A stretch of 64,000 nt of DNA from Legionella quateirensis. Lineage in GTDB: Bacteria; Pseudomonadota; Gammaproteobacteria; Legionellales; Legionellaceae. Each line of letters begins with the position of its first letter. The stretch's first letter is position 1. Both the position numbers and the translations under genes were made by a program. Shown in pieces: positions 54,306-63,965 of the stretch. Below the pieces are notes generated by a model. That model worked only from the letters and a program-made list of their open reading frames with translations. It was not told the DNA's origin and ran no database searches. The stretch lies in the NCBI RefSeq assembly GCF_001467955.1, contig NZ_LNYR01000049.1, positions 114,069-178,068 of the forward strand, in the 5' to 3' direction.

Positions 54306-54709
54306 GGAATGCATAACCACAAGATGGAAACACATGAAACCAGACTTATAAACCATACTGTTGATCTTAAAGCAGCTAAATCCATTAAGTAGAGAATGTT
54401 ATAAATTACTCGGCAAATTATATACACTACAGCTAAAAGTTGAATGCTTGAAGTAACATGGTTGGTTGCGATGGCCGTCAGGGCAGCTGTTGAAAATACT
54501 GCTAATGATTCAAAACAATTTTGATGAGCCGCCAATGCCCGGGCACCAAAGCCCTCCAATTTTGCCTGCTGCTCTCTAGGGTAATTATTATTATAACCAC
54601 CTGCTTTTTGCATCGCATAACCCACAGGGATTTTAGCCAGATAAGGCAGTATAACGGCAATAAGCAAACAGATAATCAAGGTAGTCATAATGATATTCAT
54701 CCAGAACAA
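54302..54709 (-). CDS. MAPEG-family membrane protein
   Basis: 135 residues with four membrane helices. The YPREQQAKLEGFGARALAAHQNCFESL segment (given here in part: EGFGARALAAHQN) carries the E-R/N/F residues of the MAPEG family, which includes membrane glutathione S-transferases and leukotriene synthases. Bacterial members are glutathione transferases/peroxidases or orphan. Overlaps the preceding convergent gene by four bases. Confidence 0.88.
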   Translation of the reverse strand: MFWMNIIMTTLIICLLIAVILPYLAKIPVGYAMQKAGGYNNNYPREQQAKLEGFGARALAAHQNCFESLAVFSTAALTAIATNHVTSSIQLLAVVYIICRVIYNILYLMDLAALRSTVWFISLVSCVSILWLCIP

Positions 54710-54857
54710 TAACGGATTTCAAAAAGAGGAATATCATAACGACTTTAAGGTTCTTGTTCAATTTATCAATTATGGCCTAGAATAAAGAAAAATCGAAACA
54801 CCTGAATTGTTTTAATTGTGTACAACTCAGATTTTCAGGGATGAATGGAGAACTAAA

Positions 54858-56069
54858 GTGAGTGATATTAGCCGTGGTGCGATCAGGGTCAAGGGATTTA
54901 GTGATGCTGAAATGGATTTTCAGCTTATCCGGCAGTTAGGATCCAGTACGTACAGAGCATCATCTGTAGGTGAATGCCTGACCATAGCTCATCAGATACC
55001 GGATGGAACACCTGAAGATTGGGTACGAGAATTTGAGCGGCTGGCGGAATGGCAAAAAAAAGACGGGATGGAACGGCTGGTAAAAAATCATGTTATCAGT
55101 GGCAGAGAGCAACTGTTCAGAGCCTCTAACTCTTATCGTGCAGCGGAATATTTTTCACCTTGCTCTACAGAACATCACCGACGTTTGGGATTAAACTCAG
55201 CAGATTGTTTTTGTACGGCGATTTCCAACATGGATCTTCATTTTGAAAATCATTCCATTCCCTACAAGGGGATTAACCTTCCTGCCTATTTTATCTCTCC
55301 TGCTAACGATGGAGTAAAACGCAATACCCTACTGATAGTCAGTGGGTTTGATGGGACGCTGGAAGAGGAATTTCTAATGCGTGGTTTAGCTGCTGTAGAG
55401 AGAGGATACAACGTCATTCATTTCGCTGGGCCAGGTCAAATGGACGTTTTTAGAAAATATCCAGCGACTTGTTTTGAGCCCGATTTTGAGCAGGTCGTGA
55501 AACGAGTCATTGATTATTTTGAGTCTCGGTACGAAATTAACATGAACAGCCTTGCTTTAATGGGTATCAGTTTCGGTGGTTATTTTGCTACCCGTGCGGC
55601 CTGCCATGAGCCTCGAGTAAAAGCGCTCATCGCCAATTCACCAATTCTGGATTTGCACGCATACATGTGTTCCTTTGTTACTATGGATCCATGCAAAATG
55701 CCGGATTCAGATGATTTTGGAATCAATGATCTTCCGTTAATTCCCGATGAAGTAATGCCCCCGCAGCTTAAAGCACAATCGGAACAGCTCATCAGAAGAT
55801 TTGGCCAAAATACTTTTAAAGCAACGTTCGAATATTTAAAAAAGTTTACCGTAGGAAATTCATTAACTCAGCTGAGTATTCCATGTCTGGCTCTTCTTGG
55901 AATGAGCGAAGGGAATGAACCAGAAAAACAATTCAAGGAATTTTGTTCCCAGACTGGAGCTGACAAGCATGTATTCAGTGATTTTGAAGGAGCTGGAGGT
56001 CATTGTCAGGTTGGAAATATTTCGTACGCTAATGCCGTGGTTTATGATTGGCTGGACGATTTCGTATAA
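54858..56069 (+). CDS. Alpha/beta hydrolase, FrsA/DUF1100-like
   Basis: 403 residues from GTG 54858, chosen because TGGAG lies 7 bases upstream. A longer TTG frame from 54816 has no RBS. SGFDGTLEEEF is the oxyanion region and LMGISFGGYFATRA holds the nucleophile Ser (GxSxGG). The last GGHCQVG holds the His. A helical N-terminal part of about 130 residues precedes the hydrolase core, as in FrsA and 2,6-dihydropseudooxynicotine hydrolase relatives. Probably cleaves C-C or ester bonds; the substrate is unknown. The gap after it is filled by repeats. Confidence 0.8.
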   Translation: MSDISRGAIRVKGFSDAEMDFQLIRQLGSSTYRASSVGECLTIAHQIPDGTPEDWVREFERLAEWQKKDGMERLVKNHVISGREQLFRASNSYRAAEYFSPCSTEHHRRLGLNSADCFCTAISNMDLHFENHSIPYKGINLPAYFISPANDGVKRNTLLIVSGFDGTLEEEFLMRGLAAVERGYNVIHFAGPGQMDVFRKYPATCFEPDFEQVVKRVIDYFESRYEINMNSLALMGISFGGYFATRAACHEPRVKALIANSPILDLHAYMCSFVTMDPCKMPDSDDFGINDLPLIPDEVMPPQLKAQSEQLIRRFGQNTFKATFEYLKKFTVGNSLTQLSIPCLALLGMSEGNEPEKQFKEFCSQTGADKHVFSDFEGAGGHCQVGNISYANAVVYDWLDDFV

Positions 56070-56089
56070 GACGCCAATTCTCACCAATT

Positions 56090-56499
56090 CAAGACTTACG
56101 AAAAACCCCATTGTCGAAGCAAAAGGATTTTTTAATGGAGGAATCACTAGCGTGATAAATTTTTTAACCCCCTCACCTTAACCCTCTCCCCCACGCTGCG
56201 CGCAGTGGAGAGGGGATAAAATGGTTTCTTTGCCTGACAACATTGGGCTTCTACCTGACAATCTCTTCTGCTATGATAATTTTTCAGGAATTACGAAAAA
56301 CACTCAATCTCTTCGTTAAATGGAATTTTTAATCAATTCGAGAGACGTCATCTCGAACGAAGTGAGAGATCTCCTGAAACAGGCATGGAGCCTGGTTTTG
56401 GAGATCTCTCACTTCGTTCAGGATGACAAAATTTTCGAGGTAATGGAGAGGTAACACACAGTTCTATTTCCTCGATCTTGGAGTTTTTCGTAAGTCCTG
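56090..56499. repeat. Repeat block: MITE with nested palindrome and hairpin
   Basis: 56090-56135 is the left end of one MITE (CAAGACTTACGAAAAACC). 56183-56215 is a CCCTCTCC hairpin similar to 37046-37079. 56285-56499 is a complete MITE with ends CAGGAATTACGAAAAAC and GTTTTTCGTAAGTCCTG. Its centre carries a copy of the 81-bp palindrome (about 56345-56428). This fills most of the 570-base gap before the URC operon, with no supported gene. Confidence 0.85.
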
Positions 56500-56639
56500 T
56501 TTTTACTGAACCAGGAATCAGCCTTTTCTCAGTTCATTGAACCTGAAGCAGGCAATTAAATCGTAATAAAGGGCATGAATAGAGTGTCTCGTAGCGGTTT
56601 AATTGCCAGATTCAGGTTAAAACTAAAGGAATTAGTACC

Positions 56640-57908
56640 ATGATACCCGATGAGATTAAGAAAAAAACCAAAGGTCATATCGTTTTATCGTCACACCCTT
56701 CTGGACATACTGCTGCACCATTAAAAATCAAATGGGGTGAAGCAAATCCTAAAGAAAGAGGACCCGTTGTAGCATCATTGACCAACATCAAAAACAGAAA
56801 CGTTATAGGAACTCATTCAGGATCTTATTCTGTTTACAGAGCGCTTGCTGTAGCCGCTGGAGTACTCGATCCGGAACATGTACCGGACCTAACCGACACG
56901 ACTCCACCAGTAGGAATAGGACCTCATAAACAATGGAGTGAGCCCGGAAAAATAATCTCTCTCGACCCTTGGGGTCATATGGTAGCTACTGTTTTTGAGG
57001 ATGAAATCAAAGCGGGTTACGACATCAGACCTACTATTGCAGTAACCAAAGCCCATATCAATATACCGGAACTACATACCGCCATTCAAAAAGGCCGACT
57101 TAAACCCGATGGAAAAATTTTAAGTGAATCAGGTGATGTAGTGGTGACTAAAGCTGCTATAGAACCAGTCTGGTATTTACCTGGAATTGCCGAACGCTTC
57201 CAGATTTCAGAATCCTTATTACGCCGAACTTTATTTGAACAAACTGCAGGTATGTTCCCAGAATTAATCACGCGTAGTGATCTGGATGTCTTTCTGCCCC
57301 CAATTGGCGGTTTAACTGCTTATTTTTTTGGGGATGTAACCACCATTCATGATCCCAAAATTGAATTAACCTGCCGTATTCATGACGAGTGTAACGGCTC
57401 TGATGTATTCGGATCAGACATATGCACCTGCCGACCTTATCTGGCACATGGTATCGAATTATGCATCGAATCGGCCCAACGAGGCGGTGCTGGACTCATT
57501 GTGTATAATCGCAAAGAAGGAAGAGCATTAGGTGAAGTCACCAAATTTCTGGTTTATAACGCACGTAAAAGACAAAAAGGTGGCGATACGGCTGCTAAAT
57601 ACTTTGAACGAACTGAATGCGTAGCAGGCGCACAGGACATGCGTTTTCAGGAATTAATGTCCGATATAATTCACTGGCTGGGAATTACCAAAATTCACCG
57701 CTTTGTTTCCATGTCCAATATGAAGTATGAAGCCTTACAAAAGTCGGGAATAGAAATTGTTGAACGCGTTAAAATACCTAATGATCTAATACCACCGGAT
57801 GCCAATGTTGAAATGGATGCAAAAAGAGCTGCTGGCTATTACTCACCAGATGGCATCATTGATATTAATGAATTAGCTCTACCTAAGGGGCGTGGTCTTC
57901 ATGAATAA
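56640..57908 (+). CDS. URC1-like GTP cyclohydrolase II family protein
   Basis: 422 residues. The C-terminal half is GTP cyclohydrolase II-like: CRIHDEC, then C262-T-C264. C251, C262 and C264 match the three zinc Cys (C-x10-C-x-C). GAGLIVYNRKEGRALG and the FQELMSDIIHWLGI segment complete it. The N-terminal 220 residues are characteristic of the longer URC1 form rather than RibA. In yeast and bacteria URC1 acts with URC4 and a uracil phosphoribosyltransferase in uracil catabolism. The next two genes are exactly these, which supports URC1 over a riboflavin role. A TAAAGG block lies close before the ATG. Confidence 0.88.
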   Translation: MIPDEIKKKTKGHIVLSSHPSGHTAAPLKIKWGEANPKERGPVVASLTNIKNRNVIGTHSGSYSVYRALAVAAGVLDPEHVPDLTDTTPPVGIGPHKQWSEPGKIISLDPWGHMVATVFEDEIKAGYDIRPTIAVTKAHINIPELHTAIQKGRLKPDGKILSESGDVVVTKAAIEPVWYLPGIAERFQISESLLRRTLFEQTAGMFPELITRSDLDVFLPPIGGLTAYFFGDVTTIHDPKIELTCRIHDECNGSDVFGSDICTCRPYLAHGIELCIESAQRGGAGLIVYNRKEGRALGEVTKFLVYNARKRQKGGDTAAKYFERTECVAGAQDMRFQELMSDIIHWLGITKIHRFVSMSNMKYEALQKSGIEIVERVKIPNDLIPPDANVEMDAKRAAGYYSPDGIIDINELALPKGRGLHE

Positions 57909-59142
57909 CGAAGAACAACAAATATATAAAATTCTGCAAACACTGAAAGATCCGGCAACCATTCGCAGTCAGGCTCATCGTTTATTAGCTTTGGCAAAAC
58001 AGGATCAATTGGATTTTTTTGCAGTAAATCCTGAAAAAATGATGCCTACCGCGTCTTACATCATTGATGTCATTATGCAGAATTACCCCGATCTTAATGT
58101 GCCCTATCACAGCAGATGGCGTCATTTTGAGGCAGGAGGCATAGATCGCGTTAAGGCTTTGCAAGACAATTTAAGCCATATATCTTCAGATGAACAGGGC
58201 AAAATACTCTTTGAACTGGTCATTATCAGTGTTTTTCTGGATGCTGGTGCTGGTTCATTATGGCGTTATAAAGATAAACTGACTGGTGAAGAATACGCAC
58301 GTTCTGAAGGACTTGCGCTGGCGAGTTTAGCCCTGTATCAAAGTGGAGTGTTCAGCAATAATTCAGAAACACCCTATCGCGTAGACGCAGACCGTTTAAT
58401 AGCCTTTGAAGAAAAGGATTTACTGGATTGTTTTCAAGTTTCAGCAACGAATCCACTTGAGGGAGTATCAGGTAGAGTAGCATTACTCAATAGACTGGGA
58501 GAACTATTGAAAAAAAATCCCAGATATTTTGATAAAAATGGCAGGCTTGGTGATTTTTATGCATATGTTATCTCACTAAAAACTGCACAGACCCTTTCTG
58601 CACCAACAATATTTCAAGCGGTATTAAATGCCTTCAATGATGTGTGGCCCATCAGATTATCGTTCCATGGTATTTCCCTGGGCGATGTTTGGACCCATAA
58701 AGCATTAAAGACAAATAAACCCGGCTCTGAATACGTACCATTTCATAAATTATCTCAATGGTTAACCTACTCTCTTATTGAACCGCTGGAAACAGCCGGT
58801 ATTAAAGTAACTGATTTAGATCATCTTACTGGTCTACCTGAGTACAGAAATGGGGGATTACTCATTGATACGGAACTTTTGCGTGTTAAAAATAAAGAAT
58901 TATTGATAAAACCACAAGATCCGGGGTCAGAAGCAATAGTCGAATGGAGGGCTCTCACTGTAGCTCTGTTGGATGAATTGGCCGACCTTATCAGAAAGCA
59001 ATTACATAAAGATGTAAATTCTCTACCTCTGGCAAAAATTCTTCAGGGAGGTACATGGGAGGCTGGTCGACGTATTGCTAAAGAAAAACGCATTCATGGA
59101 GCCCCCCCCATACAAATCATCAGTGATGGCACCGTTTTTTAA
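57901..59142 (+). CDS. URC4/DUF1688-family protein
   Basis: 413 residues. DUF1688 throughout: YHSRWRHFEAGGIDRV, DAGAGSLWRYKD (a conserved block), SEGLALASLALYQSGVFS and FHGISLGDVWTHK. Required for uracil catabolism in Saccharomyces kluyveri, but its biochemical reaction is not settled. ATG 57901 overlaps the previous stop by 8 bases. A GTG at 57892 has no usable RBS spacing, while AAGGGG lies about 10 bases before the ATG. Middle gene of the operon. Confidence 0.9.
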   Translation: MNNEEQQIYKILQTLKDPATIRSQAHRLLALAKQDQLDFFAVNPEKMMPTASYIIDVIMQNYPDLNVPYHSRWRHFEAGGIDRVKALQDNLSHISSDEQGKILFELVIISVFLDAGAGSLWRYKDKLTGEEYARSEGLALASLALYQSGVFSNNSETPYRVDADRLIAFEEKDLLDCFQVSATNPLEGVSGRVALLNRLGELLKKNPRYFDKNGRLGDFYAYVISLKTAQTLSAPTIFQAVLNAFNDVWPIRLSFHGISLGDVWTHKALKTNKPGSEYVPFHKLSQWLTYSLIEPLETAGIKVTDLDHLTGLPEYRNGGLLIDTELLRVKNKELLIKPQDPGSEAIVEWRALTVALLDELADLIRKQLHKDVNSLPLAKILQGGTWEAGRRIAKEKRIHGAPPIQIISDGTVF

Positions 59143-59154
59143 CAAGGAATTTTA

Positions 59155-59799
59155 ATGAACACAAAACAAGTAGTTGTAATAAATCACCCGCTGGTTCAAC
59201 ACAAACTCACGATTATGCGAAAATTGGAGACCAGTACTGTCAAGTTTCGCACTCTAATGCATGAAATCAGTATGCTTCTGGCTTATGAAGTAACTCGTGA
59301 TCTGGAAGTAGAGTATGAAGAAATTGAAACGCCATTGGCAACAATGCAATCCCCTGTTTTAAAAGGGAAAAAAATGGTTTTTGTTTCCATATTGCGTGCA
59401 GGAAATGGACTTCTTGATGGCATGTTGCAACTTGTTCCTACAGCCAGAATTGGCCATATCGGCCTCTATAGAGACCCTAAGACGCTTGAACCCATAGAAT
59501 ATTATTTTAAACTACCCGAACATACTCAGGATCGTGACGTCATTATCGTGGATCCCATGCTCGCCACTGGAAATTCTGCCATTGCAGCAGTTCGAGAAAT
59601 AAAGGCCATAAATCCAAAATCCATAAAATTCCTTTGTTTACTTGCTTCACCAGAGGGAATAGCGTCATTCCATGAGGAACACCCTGATGTTCCTGTATTT
59701 ACAGCATCTATAGATAAACAATTAAATGAAAAAGGATATATAGTACCTGGTTTGGGTGATGCCGGTGACAGGCTCTATGGAACCAAGCTTTCTGACTAG
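59155..59799 (+). CDS. upp: Uracil phosphoribosyltransferase
   Basis: 214 residues, usual length. [16 protein letters not shown] and the PRPP loop [17 protein letters not shown] are diagnostic. The C-terminal [16 protein letters not shown] is the uracil-binding flexible loop. Converts uracil and PRPP to UMP. Here it corresponds to URC6 and would feed the URC pathway by forming UMP or a related ribotide. AAGGAATTTTA precedes the ATG, 12 bases after the DUF1688 gene. Confidence 0.95.
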   Translation: MNTKQVVVINHPLVQHKLTIMRKLETSTVKFRTLMHEISMLLAYEVTRDLEVEYEEIETPLATMQSPVLKGKKMVFVSILRAGNGLLDGMLQLVPTARIGHIGLYRDPKTLEPIEYYFKLPEHTQDRDVIIVDPMLATGNSAIAAVREIKAINPKSIKFLCLLASPEGIASFHEEHPDVPVFTASIDKQLNEKGYIVPGLGDAGDRLYGTKLSD

Positions 59800-59825
59800 G
59801 GGCTGTTGACAAGTGCTCTAGAATC

Positions 59826-60044
59826 CTTACGTGGTGCGGCTTGTCCTCAATAAATCCGCACTTATATAAGGTTGTCATCCTCGCGAAAGCGGGGATCCAT
59901 CCTAAACATTAGTACAATGCCACATTCTCGCATGGATCCCCGCTTTCGCGAGGATGACGTATAAAAAAAGAGGAGCACTCAGTGCTTGTCCGCGCCATCC
60001 AGAAGATCTATGGATACCGCGGACAAGCCGCGGTACGTAGACAT
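59826..60044. repeat. Nested palindromes after the URC operon
   Basis: 59874-59900 and 59932-59958 are an exact 27-base inverted repeat (GTCATCCTCGCGAAAGCGGG...). It is enclosed by the CGTACCGCGG/GCGGCTTGTCC family, with arms near 59828-59846 and 60016-60044, suggesting insertion of one element into the other. The gap from 59800 to 60172 has no other feature. The hairpin may also end the operon transcript. Confidence 0.85.
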
Positions 60045-60172
60045 TTGTGGGTAATTGAACTAACTATCCCTATTAATCGTACCGATACATCAATCTAAAA
60101 ACTCTTCCCTGGCCGTTTCAAAAGAGATCCAATTAAAACGCTGTATGTAAGAACTCGATACAGGAGCACACT

Positions 60173-63088
60173 ATGTCAGATTTGGATTCCAGAGAACTTA
60201 GCATCATTAAAGCAATTCAGCGCAATTATCAACAGCAATTACACAATCAGATGCTCACTCATTACGGCGTCTATCTGGAACAATCAGAATATCCTGAAAA
60301 AATATATTCATGGATAGAACTGATCGGTGATACACGTTTATTAGCCGAACATTACCTGGATACCCTTATCCATAAACAGGCTCCACTGACCACAGCGTCA
60401 TTAACCAATGAATCTTCAGGATTCTGGTATTATATCAATAAAGCCAAACTACTCATTCCAGAACAGCTCAGGAATTTTGTCTCTGATTTAAGTTTTGGAA
60501 CAAGCGACTACTCTCTGTTTAATTCAGTTACCGCAGAATTATTTTCTGTAACTCTGGGAAACTCCATTACCGAGGTATTATACGATTATTTCAAAACCCA
60601 ATTTAGCGGCAATCAGGAGGATACTCAAAAACAATTTGCTAGTACTCTGGACAAACAAAAGGAATTATCTGAATTAATTAAATACGAATGCAAACAAATT
60701 TCTGTTGAACTCATTAAACTCTTTCATTTCAGAGAAATGTTACTTCTGGGAAAAATAAGTCGAACAGCGATTGAGCCTGATGTACGAACTGAATTTATCA
60801 GAAGAGCGCGACTTAAGGATAAATCACCCGATACTATTAATTTTGCGATAGAACTGTATTTTGCTCGAGAATTAAGCAAAATTTTTAACAAGGGTTTTCA
60901 ATCGCTTTATCAAGTTCATGACATTGAAATACAATCAGAGCTTCAATCTCCATTTATTAAATGGATCAATCAATTATCCGAATCAGATAAGGTCAGACAG
61001 GCTTTTACACAAGAAATTCAATTAAAATTCATGCTCATCTCTCGCGATTTTTTACTTGAACAAATGAATCAACCGGGTTTTTTAGCAAAGCATGCTCTGG
61101 TTTTCTCTCTAATAGCCGGGCTTATTGTTGCTACTGTTCTCGCAATAACCGTCACGCTAACTCTTGGGGCAGCATTTTTATGGAGTATCGGTTCCCTTAC
61201 CTCAGTAGGGTTTCTTCTTGCCAGTATGGGGGCATACTTTCTTGTTAATAATATCGATTTCATTACTTATAAACGTAATACAGAGAACAGAAATCAGATT
61301 CAGCATGCGATAACCATGATCAATAATGAGTATTTGCGTTTAAAAAAAGAATTGATTCAAAGTAAGGAAACCTCATCGGAAGATATTGAAAATACTCGCG
61401 ATTTCAAACACATCAATCAAAAATTCCTCTACGCCTTTGAGGGCGATAAAGTAGCCAGAGGATCAGTTTCAGGCTGGTTAAGAGAATATGCGTCACGTTA
61501 CCGACACAGTAAAGCCGTGGAAATAGATCTGGGACATGAATACAAAGATTTGATTATTCAAAGTAAAAAACAAACGGAACATCTGATTAACTCTATCAAT
61601 AAGAAAGAACCCGGTTTATTAAATCACTGGATTGCTGGAACTCAATCGTATTTAAGCAAAACCCAGCATGCTGATGTGATAAAAGAATTTGAATTAATTC
61701 AAAAAATTAAAGAGCAGGTATTGGAGGTAATTAGTGGTTCTCATTATACGCCACCCAAATTACTTGATTTTTATTGTGCCCCTGTTTCCAAAGGTGGATT
61801 AGGAGGAAATGAATCGGATTTTGACCATATCAAGCGATTTGCTCCAATAAATTCAAACAATAACGACCACACTAATCCCTATAATTATTTATGTTCGACC
61901 GCTCTTAATTTATTTAAAAAATACGAACCTCGTTACTCTTCCGAGCTTATCTTTTTAGGAGATCCGGAATATCGCCAAATGTTAGGGATTTCCCGAGGAG
62001 ATTACGGGGTATCAGTAACTGCCGATAACATAGACGCTTATCTCAATAATTCTTATGCGTTTTTACTGTCCTTATGCAATAAAATATCACCAGGGTTAGG
62101 TCTTGATCCCTTACAACAATCCGCCAGAGTTAAAGATGAATTTATCCTCTATCGAATGTTATTATTAAAACAGCTGTCTACTCTTTCCTTATCTGAAAAT
62201 AAAGAGGTTAATACAGAGATAAAATTGAAAATAAAACGATTTATTAAAAATCGATTTAATCAGGATACTGAGGTCATTTTTGATGACCTTGCCAATCAGC
62301 GCTTTTTATTGAATAAAGAAGTCCAAAATTCCAAGACGTACAAAAACAGCGATCAGTTTATAGTTACAGACCTTGAATTGGAAAATATTACCCAGGCTAT
62401 CACTCTGGACGTGGCCTATAACTCCTATAATTTCAAATTAATCGATATTTTAGATTATTATCTTGACGAATTTTTACAAAATCCCGGCGCTCGTCCGGCT
62501 AAAATATTCGCCTATGGCAGTTCAGAGCAAGAATTAAACCCTCAAGGAAGCAGGCAATTTTCCAAAATGATTTCCCAATACTGTGATAATACCAGTGCCT
62601 TCTTGCACCAATCACGTACAAATAAAGCATTAACAGCGACTCGTATTCTGGATTGTTATAAATACAATGTCACTCTTCAGGTTTATAAAACCCAATTACG
62701 CATTATTAAATGCATCAAAGAATTGAATAAACCAAGCGACAATACAGAAAATACAGAACAACAAATGGAATTGCTGCTTAATACGTTCGGTGAATTACAT
62801 CGCTTCGCTGAAGGGCATTGTTGCAAACTAAAAAATAATTCGTCCTGTAATCAACTCTTTAATCTCATGCTGAACCACATCAATAATCGGGGCAACTCCA
62901 AAGAATGGATTAAACATTTGGATTCAAATGAAGCACTCATCTACCTGATGAATACGCTACCTGAACAAATACAGCTTGCTGATTGTAAATCCACGGTCTC
63001 TCGAGGTTTCTTTAATCAGCAAAGTTCAATTAAAATCACTAAGATGGATCAACAAGCTGAAGCATTGTCGATTAAGTGTACAATGTAG
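60173..63088 (+). CDS. 971-aa orphan with two central membrane helices
   Basis: Residues 1-300 and 365-971 are helical and soluble-looking. Residues of about 305-362 form two membrane helices (LVFSLIAGLIVATVLAI... and VGFLLASMGAYFLV), suggesting a membrane hairpin with both large domains on the same side. No signal peptide and no recognised motif. A perfect AGGAG sits 6 bases before the ATG. The stop TAG lies within the first bases of a palindromic repeat (63085 onward), so the C-terminus may have been altered by the insertion. Size, architecture and lack of family fit a Legionella effector or large envelope protein. Confidence 0.65.
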   Translation: MSDLDSRELSIIKAIQRNYQQQLHNQMLTHYGVYLEQSEYPEKIYSWIELIGDTRLLAEHYLDTLIHKQAPLTTASLTNESSGFWYYINKAKLLIPEQLRNFVSDLSFGTSDYSLFNSVTAELFSVTLGNSITEVLYDYFKTQFSGNQEDTQKQFASTLDKQKELSELIKYECKQISVELIKLFHFREMLLLGKISRTAIEPDVRTEFIRRARLKDKSPDTINFAIELYFARELSKIFNKGFQSLYQVHDIEIQSELQSPFIKWINQLSESDKVRQAFTQEIQLKFMLISRDFLLEQMNQPGFLAKHALVFSLIAGLIVATVLAITVTLTLGAAFLWSIGSLTSVGFLLASMGAYFLVNNIDFITYKRNTENRNQIQHAITMINNEYLRLKKELIQSKETSSEDIENTRDFKHINQKFLYAFEGDKVARGSVSGWLREYASRYRHSKAVEIDLGHEYKDLIIQSKKQTEHLINSINKKEPGLLNHWIAGTQSYLSKTQHADVIKEFELIQKIKEQVLEVISGSHYTPPKLLDFYCAPVSKGGLGGNESDFDHIKRFAPINSNNNDHTNPYNYLCSTALNLFKKYEPRYSSELIFLGDPEYRQMLGISRGDYGVSVTADNIDAYLNNSYAFLLSLCNKISPGLGLDPLQQSARVKDEFILYRMLLLKQLSTLSLSENKEVNTEIKLKIKRFIKNRFNQDTEVIFDDLANQRFLLNKEVQNSKTYKNSDQFIVTDLELENITQAITLDVAYNSYNFKLIDILDYYLDEFLQNPGARPAKIFAYGSSEQELNPQGSRQFSKMISQYCDNTSAFLHQSRTNKALTATRILDCYKYNVTLQVYKTQLRIIKCIKELNKPSDNTENTEQQMELLLNTFGELHRFAEGHCCKLKNNSSCNQLFNLMLNHINNRGNSKEWIKHLDSNEALIYLMNTLPEQIQLADCKSTVSRGFFNQQSSIKITKMDQQAEALSIKCTM

Positions 63089-63167
63089 CCCGTATTAGGC
63101 GAAGCCGTAATACGGGAGCCGGAGCTTCATCAATCCCGTATTACAGCAGCTCCTCATACGGGGATTG
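63085..63167. repeat. Palindromic repeat, GTAGCCCGTATTA family
   Basis: Left arm 63085-63116 (GTAGCCCGTATTAGGCGAAG...), right part CCCGTATTACAGCAGC at about 63133. It belongs to the same family as 1971-2059. It overlaps the stop codon of the 971-aa gene and lies between convergent genes. Confidence 0.85.
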
Positions 63168-63194
63168 GTGGGACTTCGAAATTACAGCAACTAA

Positions 63195-63965
63195 TTAAAC
63201 CGAACCTGGCCTTGGTGATTTCGCTGGTGATTTCGGCTCTTCTGGAGCGTTGATTTGAGTACCCAGGTTACCCCCAAAAAAGCCGGGTCTTGCGGGACGT
63301 TTTGCTACAAAATCTTCCATATGAGTCACTACATCCACTGGACAATCTTTTTCTTTAACATGATCGGTCGCTAAAGGATCAAGCATATTCACTCTTTTGG
63401 AAAAATCAAAAGCTGTATCATTAAAATCGCTACTGTCAGGATTTTGGGAAGTCAACTTGAAATAATGACTGTTAGTCACCCAATTAAGCGCCGACTTAAC
63501 CCCATTAACCGTGCTATACCATGCTGATTTCATACTTTGCAACAGATTTCGGCATCCCATTATAAAACCGTGGGATAATTGAGAAACGTTAGTACTCCAC
63601 CAGATTGGACGTAAAATATGAGATTTTACTTGCTGTAAAATCTTCGCTATATGCTTATTCGAATCAGCGCTTATTTCCCCACCAGCACTCAACCCTTGAG
63701 TTATGCCGTGTATGTAAAATCCTTTTCTGGAGAATCCACTAAAAAAGGAATAATCATCAGGGATCTGCATACCCGCTAATTCATCTGATATTTTGGATAC
63801 CAGTTTAGGTGTTTCATTAATTCCAATAGAACCCTTTCTATCGTGATCATTATAATAACAATGACAATCCAATACTTCTTCAATTAGAGAAGAAACGGTA
63901 TCCAGCATTTTTTTTGCGGGTAATTGATCAAAATCAAATTCTTTGCTATCAATAGGCATGGACAT
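63195..63965 (-). CDS. Orphan 257-aa protein
   Basis: No signal peptide. The N-terminal half contains Cys/His-rich EVLDCHCYYNDHDRKG and the middle is helical with tryptophans (RPIWWSTNVSQL). The C-terminus is Pro/Lys-rich (EEPKSPAKSPRPGSV) and probably disordered. The frame stays open to the window edge, but AGGA lies 4-5 bases before ATG 63965 (10 bases before ATG 63959), so the start is probably inside the window. No family recognised. Convergent with the 971-aa gene. Confidence 0.6.
   Translation of the reverse strand: MSMPIDSKEFDFDQLPAKKMLDTVSSLIEEVLDCHCYYNDHDRKGSIGINETPKLVSKISDELAGMQIPDDYSFFSGFSRKGFYIHGITQGLSAGGEISADSNKHIAKILQQVKSHILRPIWWSTNVSQLSHGFIMGCRNLLQSMKSAWYSTVNGVKSALNWVTNSHYFKLTSQNPDSSDFNDTAFDFSKRVNMLDPLATDHVKEKDCPVDVVTHMEDFVAKRPARPGFFGGNLGTQINAPEEPKSPAKSPRPGSV

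Noticed and set aside
56640-57908. Riboflavin pathway RibA assignment
   Set aside because: The zinc site is RibA-like, but the long N-terminal domain and the adjacent DUF1688 and upp genes match the URC set rather than a rib operon.
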